A stretch of 44,476 bases of DNA from DAHUYF01 sp052143095 (GTDB lineage Bacteria > Pseudomonadota > Alphaproteobacteria > ATCC43930 > CGMCC-115725). The position numbers and the translations under genes are program-made. Below the pieces are notes generated by a model. That model did no database searches, was not told where the DNA came from, and saw only the letters and a program-made list of their open reading frames with translations. This document shows, piece after piece, positions 24,963-33,393 of the stretch (its first letter is position 1; the number at the start of each line of letters is the position of its first letter). The DNA lies in NCBI GenBank assembly GCA_052143095.1, contig JBKQTR010000415.1, forward strand, positions 1 through 44,476, given 5' to 3'.

Positions 24963-26750
24963 TCAGAACGCCTCCGCCTCGAGCTCCATCAGCGGCTTGG
25001 CACCGGCGGCAATGTTGGCGAAGAGCGCATTGGTCTCGGGCAGCACGCGCGCCATGTAGAAGCGCGCGGTGGCGAGCTTGCCCTTGTAGAACAGCTTCTC
25101 GTCGCCGTCGAGCTTGGCGAGCGCGAGCTCGGCGATGCGCGCCCAGAGATAGCCCATGGCGACGAGGCCGAAGGCGCGCAGATACTCGCTCGCCGCAGCG
25201 CCGGCCTCATCGGGATCGGCCATGCCCTTCTGCGCTACCAGCGCCGTCACCTGCTGCAGCCGGCCGAAGGCCTTCATCGCCGGCATGACGAATTCCTGCA
25301 GCTCCGGTGTCTCCATGTGCTGGCGCAGCCAGGCGTCGACGGGATGGAAGAAGCGCCGCAGCAACCGGCCGTTATGCATCGGCATCTTGCGGCCGACGAG
25401 ATCGAGCGCCTGGATGCCGTTGGCGCCCTCATAGAGCATGGTGATGCGGCAGTCGCGCACCAGCTGCTCCATGCCCCATTCGCGGATATAGCCGTGGCCG
25501 CCGAAGATCTGCACGCCCATATTGGTCGCGGCGAAGGCGTTGTCGGTGAGCATCGCCTTGATGATCGGCGTCATCAAGCCGATGAAGTCATCCGCCTCCT
25601 CGCGCGCCGCGGCGTCGGGATGGCGCTCGGCGCGGTCGAGGGCGAGCGAGACCCAGCCGGCGAGCGCGCGCGCGCCTTCGGTATAGGCCTTCATGGTGAG
25701 CAGCATGCGCCGCACATCGGGATGGACGATGATGGGATCGGCAGGCTTGTCGGGGAATTTGTCGCCCTTGAGGGCGCGGCCCTGGAGCCGCTCCTGCGCG
25801 TATTGCCGCGCCGTCTGGTAGGCGGTCTCGCCGAGCGCCAGGCCCTGCAATCCGACGCCGAGGCGTGCCGCGTTCATCATCGTGAACATGGCGCGCATGC
25901 CCTTATGCGCCTCGCCGACGAGATAGCCCTCGGCCTCCTCGAAATTGATGACGCAGGTGGACGATGCCTTGATCCCCATCTTGTGCTCGATCGAGCCGCA
26001 GCGCACGCCATTGCTCGCGCCGACGCTGCCGTCCTCCTTGACCAGGAATTTCGGCACGATGAACAGGCTGATGCCGCGGATGCCCGGCGGGCCGCCGGTG
26101 ATGCGCGCCAGCACGAGATGGATGATGTTGTCGGTGAGGTCGTGCTCGCCGGCGGAGATGAAGATCTTGGTGCCGGTGATCTTGTAGACGCCGTCCTTGC
26201 CGGCGGGCTCGGCCTTGGTGCGGATCTGGCCGAGATCGGTGCCGCATTGCGGCTCGGTCAGGCACATCGTGCCGCTCCAGCTGCCGTCGACCAGGCGCGG
26301 CAGGAACTTCCGCTTCTGCGCCGGCGAGCCGTGATGCGCGATGGCGCGGTAGGCGCCGGCGGAGAGGCCGGGATACATGCCGAAGGACATGTTCGCCGAC
26401 GACACCATCTCCTCGACGAAGAACTGCAGGGTGTGCGGCAGCCCCTGCCCGCCATAGTCGGGATCGCAGACCAGCGCGGTCCAGCCGCCCTCGCGGGAGA
26501 GGTCGTAGGCTTGCTTGAAGCCCGTGGGCGTGCGCACGTCGCCGTTCTCGAAAGTGCAGCCCTCCTCGTCACCGCTGCGGTTCAGCGGCAGCAGCACCTC
26601 CTCGCAGAGCTTGGCGCCTTCCTCCAGCACCTGCTCGAACACGTCGGGTGTCGCGTCCTCGTAGCCCGGCAGCTTCGCGAGCTCGCCGACATCGAACAGC
26701 TCCTGCAGGATGAAGCGGTACTCGCGCAGCGGCGCCTTGTAGGTGGTCAT
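24963..26750 (-). CDS. Acyl-CoA dehydrogenase, AcdC/DmdC type
   Basis: FAD-dependent dehydrogenase that introduces the first double bond in acyl-CoA substrates. It has 595 residues from the ATG at 26750, which follows GAGGAAGCCC. The length and the N-terminal block (YKAPLREYRFILQELFDV) match the large AcdC group, which includes DmdC (3-methylmercaptopropionyl-CoA dehydrogenase). Conserved parts are GMYPGLSAGAYRAI, MCLTEPQCGTDLGQIRT, KIFISAGEHD and the C-terminal QIFGGHGYIREWGMEQLVRD. Whether it acts on long, branched or sulphur-containing acyl-CoAs cannot be told. It lies in the operon between the FadN-like gene (10 bp) and the SDR gene. Confidence 0.93.
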   Translation of the reverse strand: MTTYKAPLREYRFILQELFDVGELAKLPGYEDATPDVFEQVLEEGAKLCEEVLLPLNRSGDEEGCTFENGDVRTPTGFKQAYDLSREGGWTALVCDPDYGGQGLPHTLQFFVEEMVSSANMSFGMYPGLSAGAYRAIAHHGSPAQKRKFLPRLVDGSWSGTMCLTEPQCGTDLGQIRTKAEPAGKDGVYKITGTKIFISAGEHDLTDNIIHLVLARITGGPPGIRGISLFIVPKFLVKEDGSVGASNGVRCGSIEHKMGIKASSTCVINFEEAEGYLVGEAHKGMRAMFTMMNAARLGVGLQGLALGETAYQTARQYAQERLQGRALKGDKFPDKPADPIIVHPDVRRMLLTMKAYTEGARALAGWVSLALDRAERHPDAAAREEADDFIGLMTPIIKAMLTDNAFAATNMGVQIFGGHGYIREWGMEQLVRDCRITMLYEGANGIQALDLVGRKMPMHNGRLLRRFFHPVDAWLRQHMETPELQEFVMPAMKAFGRLQQVTALVAQKGMADPDEAGAAASEYLRAFGLVAMGYLWARIAELALAKLDGDEKLFYKGKLATARFYMARVLPETNALFANIAAGAKPLMELEAEAF

Positions 26751-26760
26751 GGGCTTCCTC

Positions 26761-29085
26761 TCAGTTCCGCAACGGCTTGCCGGTCTCAAGCATGTGCTCG
26801 ATGCGCGCCAGCGTGCGGGGCTCGCGGATCAGCGACTGGAAAGCGCGGCGCTCCAGCGCCAGGAGCTGATCCTCGCTGGTCTCCAGCGTCATGTCGGTGT
26901 CACCGCCGCTCAGCACCTCGGCGAGCTTCTCCGCCACCACCGCGTCATAGGCGGTGGCCTTGCCCTGATGCACGAGATCAATGACGCCGAGCTTCAGCGC
27001 CGCGGCGCCGGTCGGGCCGGGCAGGTTGAGCGGCAGCGGCTTCGGCGGCTGGTAATCCTTGGCGAGCGCCAACGCCTTGGCCTTGGCGTCGGCCAGCAGC
27101 CGGTCGCGGTTCATGGTGATGTCGTCGCCCTCGCGCAGCATCAGCGTATCGCGCGCCTCGGCCGCCGAGCGCGACACCTTGGCGAGCGCGATCGCCTCGA
27201 AAGCCTGCATCAGCGGCGGCATCGGCCCGCCCGGCCGCCGCTTGTTGGTGACCTGGCGCGTCACCAGCTCCTTGCAGCCGCCCCAGCCCGGCACCAGCCC
27301 GACGCCGGTCTCGACCAGGCCGATATAGCTCTCGGCATGGGCCTGCACCGCGGCGGAATGCAGCAGGATCTCGCAGCCGCCGCCGAGCGCCATGCCGGAA
27401 GGCGCGCTGACCACCGGGAAGGGCGCGTATTTGACGGTCTTGTAGGCGTTCTGTCCGGCCGCCTCGCCCTCCTCGATGAAAGGCCAGAGCGCGACATTGG
27501 CGGCGAACAGGCCGAGCCCGACATTGGCGCCGACCGAGAAATTCTCCGCCTCGTTATAGACCACCATCGCCTTGAAGGCGCCGCCGCTCTTCTTGACGGT
27601 GTCGAGCCCCTTGCCCAGCATGCCGATGCTGTCGGGATCGAGCGCATTCATCTTGCTGTGGAACTCGAGGCACAGCACGCCGTCGCCGACATCCCACAGG
27701 CTCGCCGAGCCGTTGCGCGCCAGCGGCTTCGCCTTGCGCTTGATGTCGGCGAGCAGCAGCACGCCCGGCCGGCGCTTCACGGGCGCGTATTTGCCATCGA
27801 CGGCGAGGTATTCGAGCTGCCCCGCGGTGGTGCGGTAGAACGACTTGCCCGCCGCCTGCCGCAGCAGCGGCGGCACGGCGATCTTCTCCGCCTCGAGCAG
27901 CGCGATGACGGCGTCGGCGCCGATCTGGTCGATGAGCTCGAAGGGCCCGTATCTCCAGGTGTAGCCCCAGCGCATCGCCTCGTCGACGGCGACGACGTCA
28001 TCGGCGATCTCCGGCACCAGCGCCGCCGCGTAGGCGAGCGTCAGGCCGAGCACGCGGCGTGCATATTGCCCGCCGCGATCGCCGTGGCGCAGTAGCGCCT
28101 CCGGCTTGCGCTCGGCGATGCTGGCCAGCTGTGGCTCGGCAACGGGACGGTACTGGCCGGTGGCGAGGTCGATCGCCTCGCGCACGCGGCCGGTCTCGGT
28201 TCGTGTCATGCGGTAGAAGCCGCCCTTGCCTTTGCGGCCGGTATAGCCGTCGGCGATCATCTTGGCGATGAGCGGCCGGTCCTTGTAGATGCGGATATAA
28301 GGGTCGTCCTTGGCCAGCGTCCGCTGCATGCTCGCCGCCACTTGCGGCGTGAGATCGATGCCGACGAGATCGAGCAGGCCGAAAATGCCGGTGCGCGGCA
28401 TGCCGAAGGGCCGGCCCATGATGGCATCGGCTTCCTCGACGCTGAGGCCGAGATCGAAGGCGGCCTGCAGCGCCGATTGGATCCACATGCCGCCGATGCG
28501 GTTGGCGATGAAGCCGGGCGTGTCCTTGGCGTGGATCACGCCCTTGCCGAGGCGCAGGTCGCAGAACTCGTCGATCGCCTGCACCGCGTCGGCGCGCGTC
28601 TTCGGTCCCTTGACGATCTCGAGCAGGCGCATGTAGCGCGGCGGGTTGAAGAAATGCGTGATGAGGAAATCGCGCTGGAAGCTCTCGGGCATGGTGCCGA
28701 CGAGATCGTGCAAGGGAATGGTCGAGGTGTTGGACGAGACGATCGAGCCGGGCTTCCTCGCCTGCTCGATCTTCGCATAGGTGGCATGCTTGACGTCGAG
28801 CCGCTCCAGCACCGCCTCGACGATCCAGTCGCAATCGGCCAGCAGTCCCAGGTGATCCTCGAGATTGCCCGGGGTGATGCGGCGCGCGAAATCGCGATGC
28901 ATCAGCGGCGCGGGATCGGTCTTGAGCAGGCGCTCGATCGCCTGCTCGGCAACGATGGTGCGGTTCTTGGCGCCGGGCGGGACGATGTCGAGCAGCAGCA
29001 CGGAAAATCCGGCATTGGCCACATGGGCGGCGATGCCGCCGCCCATCACGCCGGAGCCGATGACCGCGACTTTGGTGATTGCCAT
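26761..29085 (-). CDS. 3-hydroxyacyl-CoA dehydrogenase / enoyl-CoA hydratase, FadN-like
   Basis: Bifunctional beta-oxidation enzyme, 774 residues from the ATG at 29085. The dehydrogenase half comes first, with NAD-binding VIGSGVMGGGIAAHVANAGF at residues 7-26. It continues with SSNTSTIPLHDLVG and the His-containing THFFNPPRYMRLLEIVKG. The hydratase half follows, with NALDPDSIGML, FSVGANVG and the oxyanion-hole block MALGGGCEIL. This domain order is the reverse of FadB/FadJ and matches Bacillus FadN and similar proteins. The thiolase gene is 13 bp upstream and the acyl-CoA dehydrogenase 10 bp downstream, so one operon encodes the full cycle. The longer frame to 29256 overlaps the thiolase gene. 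Confidence 0.95.
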   Translation of the reverse strand: MAITKVAVIGSGVMGGGIAAHVANAGFSVLLLDIVPPGAKNRTIVAEQAIERLLKTDPAPLMHRDFARRITPGNLEDHLGLLADCDWIVEAVLERLDVKHATYAKIEQARKPGSIVSSNTSTIPLHDLVGTMPESFQRDFLITHFFNPPRYMRLLEIVKGPKTRADAVQAIDEFCDLRLGKGVIHAKDTPGFIANRIGGMWIQSALQAAFDLGLSVEEADAIMGRPFGMPRTGIFGLLDLVGIDLTPQVAASMQRTLAKDDPYIRIYKDRPLIAKMIADGYTGRKGKGGFYRMTRTETGRVREAIDLATGQYRPVAEPQLASIAERKPEALLRHGDRGGQYARRVLGLTLAYAAALVPEIADDVVAVDEAMRWGYTWRYGPFELIDQIGADAVIALLEAEKIAVPPLLRQAAGKSFYRTTAGQLEYLAVDGKYAPVKRRPGVLLLADIKRKAKPLARNGSASLWDVGDGVLCLEFHSKMNALDPDSIGMLGKGLDTVKKSGGAFKAMVVYNEAENFSVGANVGLGLFAANVALWPFIEEGEAAGQNAYKTVKYAPFPVVSAPSGMALGGGCEILLHSAAVQAHAESYIGLVETGVGLVPGWGGCKELVTRQVTNKRRPGGPMPPLMQAFEAIALAKVSRSAAEARDTLMLREGDDITMNRDRLLADAKAKALALAKDYQPPKPLPLNLPGPTGAAALKLGVIDLVHQGKATAYDAVVAEKLAEVLSGGDTDMTLETSEDQLLALERRAFQSLIREPRTLARIEHMLETGKPLRN

Positions 29086-29098
29086 GGCTCGCCTCCGC

Positions 29099-30235
29099 TC
29101 AGCCGCGCTCGAGGATGGTGGCGATGCCCTGGCCGCCGCCGATGCATTGCGTGGCGAGCGCGTAGCGCTTGCCTTCGCGGGCGAGCAGCGAGGCGGCCTT
29201 GCCGGTGATGCGCGCGCCGGTGGCGCCGAGCGGATGGCCCATGGCGATGCCGCCACCGTCGAGATTGGCCTTCCTCTCGTCGATGCCGAGCTCGCGCATG
29301 CAGGCGATCGCCTGCGAGGCGAAGGCCTCGTTGATCTCGATGATGTCGATGTCCTTGATGGCGAGCCCGGCGCGCTTCAGCGCCTTCTGCGTCGCCGGCA
29401 CCGGGCCGATGCCCATGATCTCCGGCGCGCAGCCCGCCACCGCGATGCTCTTGAGCCGCGCCAGCACCGGCAGCTTGTTGCGCTTGGCGTAATCCTCGGT
29501 GCAGACCAGCACTGCCGCGGCGCCGTCGGTGAGCGGCGAGGCGGTGCCGGCGGTCACCGTGCCGTCGGCGTCGAAGGCCGGCGCCAGCCCCGACAGGGTC
29601 TCCTGCGTGGTATCGGGACGGATGCAACCGTCCTGATCGATGGTGGCGTCCTTGGCCTTGATCGGCACGATCTCGTCCTTGAACTTGCCGGCGGCCTGCG
29701 CGGCAGCGGCCTTCTGATGGCTCTTCACCGCGAGTTCCTGCTGGTCGGCGCGGGTCACCTGGTATTTGCGCGCGACGTTCTCGGCCGTCTGGCCCATCGA
29801 GATGTAGGCCTGCGGATACTCCTTGGCGAGGCCGGGATGCGGCGACGGGTTGAAGCCGGTCATCGGCACGCGGGTCATGGATTCGACGCCAGCGCAGATG
29901 AAGGCCTCGCCGGCATCGAGCTGGATCGAGCCCGCCGCCATATGGATCGCCTGCATCGAGGAGCCGCAGAAGCGGTTCACCGTGGCGCCGGCGACGTTGA
30001 GCGGCAGATGCGCAAGGAATCCCACGATGCGGCCGATATTGAGCCCCTGCTCGCCTTCGGGGATGGCGCAGCCGACGATGACGTCCTCGATCTCCTTGGG
30101 ATCAATCTTGCTGCGCTCGACCAGCGCCGCGATCACCTGCGCCGCCAGCTCGTCGGGCCGTACGCGGGCGAGCGCGCCTTTCTTGGCGAAATGGAAGGGC
30201 GAGCGGGCAAAGCCCGCGATGACGACATTCTTCAT
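29099..30235 (-). CDS. fadA: Acetyl-CoA C-acyltransferase (thiolase)
   Basis: Degradative thiolase of 378 residues, which cleaves 3-ketoacyl-CoA with CoA in the last step of beta-oxidation. The catalytic residues are present: C90 in NRFCGSS, H334 in GHPLGATGAR and C364 in TQCIGGGQG. The NEAF block near residue 300 is also present. The start overlaps the merR stop by four bases (ATGA), and the FadN-like gene follows after 13 bp. A biosynthetic (PhaA-type) role is less likely, given that the operon encodes the other oxidation enzymes. Confidence 0.95.
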   Translation of the reverse strand: MKNVVIAGFARSPFHFAKKGALARVRPDELAAQVIAALVERSKIDPKEIEDVIVGCAIPEGEQGLNIGRIVGFLAHLPLNVAGATVNRFCGSSMQAIHMAAGSIQLDAGEAFICAGVESMTRVPMTGFNPSPHPGLAKEYPQAYISMGQTAENVARKYQVTRADQQELAVKSHQKAAAAQAAGKFKDEIVPIKAKDATIDQDGCIRPDTTQETLSGLAPAFDADGTVTAGTASPLTDGAAAVLVCTEDYAKRNKLPVLARLKSIAVAGCAPEIMGIGPVPATQKALKRAGLAIKDIDIIEINEAFASQAIACMRELGIDERKANLDGGGIAMGHPLGATGARITGKAASLLAREGKRYALATQCIGGGQGIATILERG

Positions 30236-30699
30236 GGCGCTCCTTTCCGGCCGGCCGGGCCTTGCCCGGCTTCTTTCCTGCGGATGCTGTCCTCGATATG
30301 GCTGCCGATCTCGCGCAGCTCCTGCAGCGTCAGCGCGATCTCCTGCTGCTGGCGCTCGAGCTCGGCGATGCGGGCGCGGCCTTTGAGCAGCGTGACGCGC
30401 AGCTGCTCCAGATGGTCGCGGTCGACATCGTAGAGATCGAGCAGCTCCTTGATGTCGGCGAGCGCGAAGCCCAGCCGCTTGCCGCGCAGGATGAGCTGAA
30501 GGCGCGCCCGGTCGCGGATCGAATAGACGCGGTTGCCGCCGATGCGCTGCGGCGCCAGCAGCCCGTGATCCTCGTAGAAGCGGATGGCGCGCGGCGAGAC
30601 GCCAAGCTCGCCGGAGAGGTCGCCGATCGAGTAAAGCCGCCGCGCATCGGGTGCGGCCGGCTCGTCGGCAATCAGGGCGGGCTTGGCTGACATTGACAT
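30232..30699 (-). CDS. MerR-family regulator of the beta-oxidation operon
   Basis: A 155-residue MerR-type activator or repressor, first gene of the operon. The winged-helix domain is at about residues 22-90 (LYSIGDLSGELGVSPRAIRF, then YEDHGLL, RVYSIRDRARLQLILRGKRLG). A dimerisation coiled coil (RIAELERQQQEIALTLQELR) follows. There is no C-terminal metal-binding cysteine set, so it is not a metal sensor. It resembles the LiuR-like group that controls branched-chain and fatty-acid degradation in proteobacteria. The four-base overlap with the thiolase gene ties it to that operon, and autoregulation through the palindromes just upstream is likely. The N-terminal 20 residues are probably disordered; a second ATG lies two codons in. 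Confidence 0.92.
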   Translation of the reverse strand: MSMSAKPALIADEPAAPDARRLYSIGDLSGELGVSPRAIRFYEDHGLLAPQRIGGNRVYSIRDRARLQLILRGKRLGFALADIKELLDLYDVDRDHLEQLRVTLLKGRARIAELERQQQEIALTLQELREIGSHIEDSIRRKEAGQGPAGRKGAP

Positions 30700-30703
30700 A
30701 CCG

Positions 30704-30732
30704 TTTACGTCAACTGTATGACGTTAACGTAA
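30704..30732. promoter_or_regulatory. Operator-like palindromes upstream of merR
   Basis: ACGTTAACGT at 30721-30730 is a perfect 10-bp palindrome, flanked to give TGACGTTAACGTAA. A second related element, TTTACGTCAAC, lies at 30704-30714. They are just upstream of the merR start (30699) and much more AT-rich than the surroundings. The ACGTwwACGT core resembles, from memory, sites reported for LiuR-type MerR regulators. It is most likely the autoregulatory operator of the beta-oxidation operon. I could not place a convincing minus-strand -35/-10 pair by eye. Confidence 0.6.
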
Positions 30733-30782
30733 GGTACCGACCGACGATTGTCCAGCGAAAAATCGCCGGCCGGGCATGGGCC

Positions 30783-31487
30783 TCAGGCTTCCTTGGCGTT
30801 GCCGCGGCCGATCTCCTCGAGAGCGGCGGCGTCGCGGATGATGATCCAGCCTTCCTCGAGCTGGATGACGCCGCGGCGATGCCACTCCCTGAGGCAGCGA
30901 TTGACGCTTTCACGGGTACCACCGATCATGGTGCCGAGCTCGCGCTGCGACAGCGCCAGCTTGGCCTGCGGCGCGCCGCCGCCGACCCGCAGCAGCGCCT
31001 TGGCCAGGCGCATGGGCAGGCCGAGAAAGGCGATCTCGCTGATCTGCTGATCGGTGCGGCGCAGGCGCTCGCACAGCACCTGCAGCAGCTTGATGGCGAC
31101 CCCGGGATGGCGCTCGAGCACCGTCAGCATGTCGCGGCGCTCGAGCACCAGCAGGTCGCAATTGGTCAGCGCGGCGGCGTCGGCGCTGCGCTCGCCGCCA
31201 TCGAGCAGCGCCATCTCGCCGAACACCTCGCCGCTGCCGAGATCGGCGAGCACGATCTCCTTGCCGTCGGTCGAGGGGGCGGTGATGCGCACCATGCCGG
31301 CCAGCACCGCCATCATGCTCTGCCCGGGCGAGCCGACGCGGAAGATGACCTCGCCGGAGGCAAAGCGCCGGCGATGGGCATGCCCTGCCATCAGCCGCAG
31401 CGCCGCCTCGTCCATCCCGGCAAAGAGCGATGAGCGCCGCAGCAGGCGGCTGGCATCGTCGCGCGTTGTGTCCGTCGAGTTCGGCAC
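30783..31487 (-). CDS. Crp/Fnr-family transcriptional regulator
   Basis: A 234-residue regulator from a GTG at 31487, which has GAGGGGG six bases upstream. The long frame to 32549 runs through fadD and is a shadow. The N-terminal cyclic-nucleotide-binding-type barrel reads LGSGEVFGEMALLDGGERSA. The C-terminal winged helix is LSQRELGTMIGGTRESVNRC. There is no N-terminal cysteine cluster, so it is not an FNR-type oxygen sensor. The barrel keeps the GE-x-x-LL-x-x-x-R-x-A pattern of cAMP-binding members; effector unknown. It lies between fadD and merR on the same strand, 83 bp before merR, and may add a second level of control to fatty-acid genes. Confidence 0.92.
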   Translation of the reverse strand: MPNSTDTTRDDASRLLRRSSLFAGMDEAALRLMAGHAHRRRFASGEVIFRVGSPGQSMMAVLAGMVRITAPSTDGKEIVLADLGSGEVFGEMALLDGGERSADAAALTNCDLLVLERRDMLTVLERHPGVAIKLLQVLCERLRRTDQQISEIAFLGLPMRLAKALLRVGGGAPQAKLALSQRELGTMIGGTRESVNRCLREWHRRGVIQLEEGWIIIRDAAALEEIGRGNAKEA

Positions 31488-31549
31488 GCAAGACCCCCTC
31501 GCGTCATTGTCGCATTCCGGCCGCGACTTCGTCCAGCGCGGTCGCCGGT

Positions 31550-33265
31550 TCAGGCCGAGGGCGGCGCCTGCGCCGGCAGGCCGGCGGCGCGGCGCGCCTC
31601 CTCCTCGATCAACGCCTTCTTCGACGGCTTGCCGATCAGCGTCTTGGGCAAGCTGCTGCGGAATTCGAACAGCTTCGGCATCTCGATCGGCGACAGTTTG
31701 TCGCGCAGAAAGGCGCGTAGCTCCGCCTCGTCGAGGCTGGCGCCGGCCACCGGCGCGACATAGGCCTTCACCGTCTGGCCGCGATAGGCATCGGCGACCG
31801 AGAGGACGATGCATTCGGCGACCTTGGGATGCTGGTAGATCGCCTCCTCGACATTGCGCGGATAGATCTTGTAGCCGCCGGCGATGATGATGTCCTTGAG
31901 GCGGTCGACGAGAAAGAGATAGCCCTCGGGGTCGAGATAGCCGACATCGCCGGTGCGCAGCCGGCCGTCGCGCAGCACCTCGGCGGTCGCCTGGGGCTTG
32001 CGCCAATACCCCGCCATCACCTGGGGCCCGCGCACCACCACCTCGCCGCGCTCGCCCTGCGGCGCCAGCCGCTCGGGATCGTCGAGCGAGGCGATCTCGA
32101 CGATCGTGCCGGGCACGGGCAGCCCGACCGAGCCCGGCTTGTTGACGCCGCGCAGCGGATTGCAGGCGACCACCGGCGAGGTCTCCGACAGGCCATAGCC
32201 CTCGACCACGGTGCAGCGCGTCACCGCCTCGAATTTGTGCTTGACCTCGAGCGGCAGCGGCGCGCCGCCGGAGATGCAGAACTTGATCGAGCTGAGATCG
32301 ATCTTGCCGGCGGCGGGATCGGTGTAGACCGCGGTGAACAGCGTCGGCACGCCGGGCATGGTGGTCGGGCGCTTGCGGCGGATGGCGGCGAGCAGCGTCT
32401 TGATCTCGAAGCGCGGCAGCAGAATGATCTCGGAGCCGGACGCGATGCCGAAATTCATCGTCGCCGTCATGGCGAAGACATGGAAGAAGGGCAGCACCGC
32501 CAGGATGCGCTCGCGGCCGGGCTCCATGTCGGGGAACCAGGCGAGGCATTGGCGCGCATTGGTGACGAGATTGCGATGCGTCAGCATCGCGCCCTTGGGC
32601 ACGCCGGTGGTGCCGCCGGTATATTGCAGCACGGCGAGGTCGCGCGCCGGCTCGATCGGCACCGGCGCGAACGCGCCGTCATTGGCGGTGAGATCGGCGA
32701 AGGTGAGATGCGCGTCGTCGCGCGGCGCCCGCGCCATATCGGCGCGCTTCAGCAGGCGATAGAGCAGGCTCTTGCCCCAGGGCAGGATGTCCGCCATCGG
32801 GCAGAGCACGATCTTGCGGATGCCGGACGGACCGAGCAGCGGCGCCAGCATGGCGTAATGCGCCTTGAGGTCGAGCGTCAGCATCACCTCGATCCCGGCA
32901 TCCTCGACCAGATGGCGAACCTCCGGCGGCGCGTAAAGCGGGTTGAGATTGACCACCGTGCCGCCGATGGCGAGGATCGCGTAGTGGGCGATGACGTAAT
33001 AGGGGCAGTTGGGCAGCATCAGCCCGACGCGCGTGCCGTGCTTCACCCCGAGCGCAGCGAAGCCCTTGGCGGCGCGGCGGACGAGCGCGCCGACATCGGC
33101 ATAGCTATAGGCCTTACCGAGGAAATCGAGGCAGGGGCGGTCGCCGTAGCGCCGCACGCTGTCCTCGAGCAGCTGGTAGACCGGCTCGTCAGCAAAGCGC
33201 GCGTGCCAGTCGATTCCCGGCGGATAGGCCTTGAGCCAGGGCCAAGTCGCCTCGATCTCCGCCAT
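31550..33265 (-). CDS. fadD: Long-chain fatty-acid--CoA ligase
   Basis: ATP-dependent activation of free fatty acids to acyl-CoA, the entry step for the nearby beta-oxidation operon. It has 571 residues from the ATG at 33265, which has GGTGGGG upstream; the alternative ATG at 33280 lacks a ribosome-binding site. The AMP-binding motif YTGGTTGVPKGAMLTHRNL is intact. Further family motifs are VEGYGLSETSP, the GDVGYLDPEGYLFLVDRLKD hinge and the C-terminal KTLIGKPSKKAL with the catalytic Lys. The length fits FadD more than short-chain acetyl-CoA synthetases. It lies 62 bp upstream of the Crp-type regulator. Confidence 0.94.
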   Translation of the reverse strand: MAEIEATWPWLKAYPPGIDWHARFADEPVYQLLEDSVRRYGDRPCLDFLGKAYSYADVGALVRRAAKGFAALGVKHGTRVGLMLPNCPYYVIAHYAILAIGGTVVNLNPLYAPPEVRHLVEDAGIEVMLTLDLKAHYAMLAPLLGPSGIRKIVLCPMADILPWGKSLLYRLLKRADMARAPRDDAHLTFADLTANDGAFAPVPIEPARDLAVLQYTGGTTGVPKGAMLTHRNLVTNARQCLAWFPDMEPGRERILAVLPFFHVFAMTATMNFGIASGSEIILLPRFEIKTLLAAIRRKRPTTMPGVPTLFTAVYTDPAAGKIDLSSIKFCISGGAPLPLEVKHKFEAVTRCTVVEGYGLSETSPVVACNPLRGVNKPGSVGLPVPGTIVEIASLDDPERLAPQGERGEVVVRGPQVMAGYWRKPQATAEVLRDGRLRTGDVGYLDPEGYLFLVDRLKDIIIAGGYKIYPRNVEEAIYQHPKVAECIVLSVADAYRGQTVKAYVAPVAGASLDEAELRAFLRDKLSPIEMPKLFEFRSSLPKTLIGKPSKKALIEEEARRAAGLPAQAPPSA

Positions 33266-33393
33266 CGCCCCACCCGACATTACGAGGGCGGTGAGCCTAG
33301 CGGGTTGTGACCCCGGGCGGCAATGCCGGACGGTGGTGATGAACGGAAGCCGGGCCGGCGCGGGACGTTGAGAAGGGCGGCTTTCCTGCTCTC

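Noticed and set aside
24762..26984. A 740-codon plus-strand frame antisense to the acyl-CoA dehydrogenase gene
   Set aside because: Same antisense effect of GC-rich third positions; no motif and no ribosome-binding site.
30693..30722. TTGACA-N18-TATGAC on the plus strand, overlapping the merR start
   Set aside because: It fits a sigma-70 promoter but would drive transcription into the antisense of the Crp-type gene; with no plus-strand gene there, I treat it as chance overlap with the operator.
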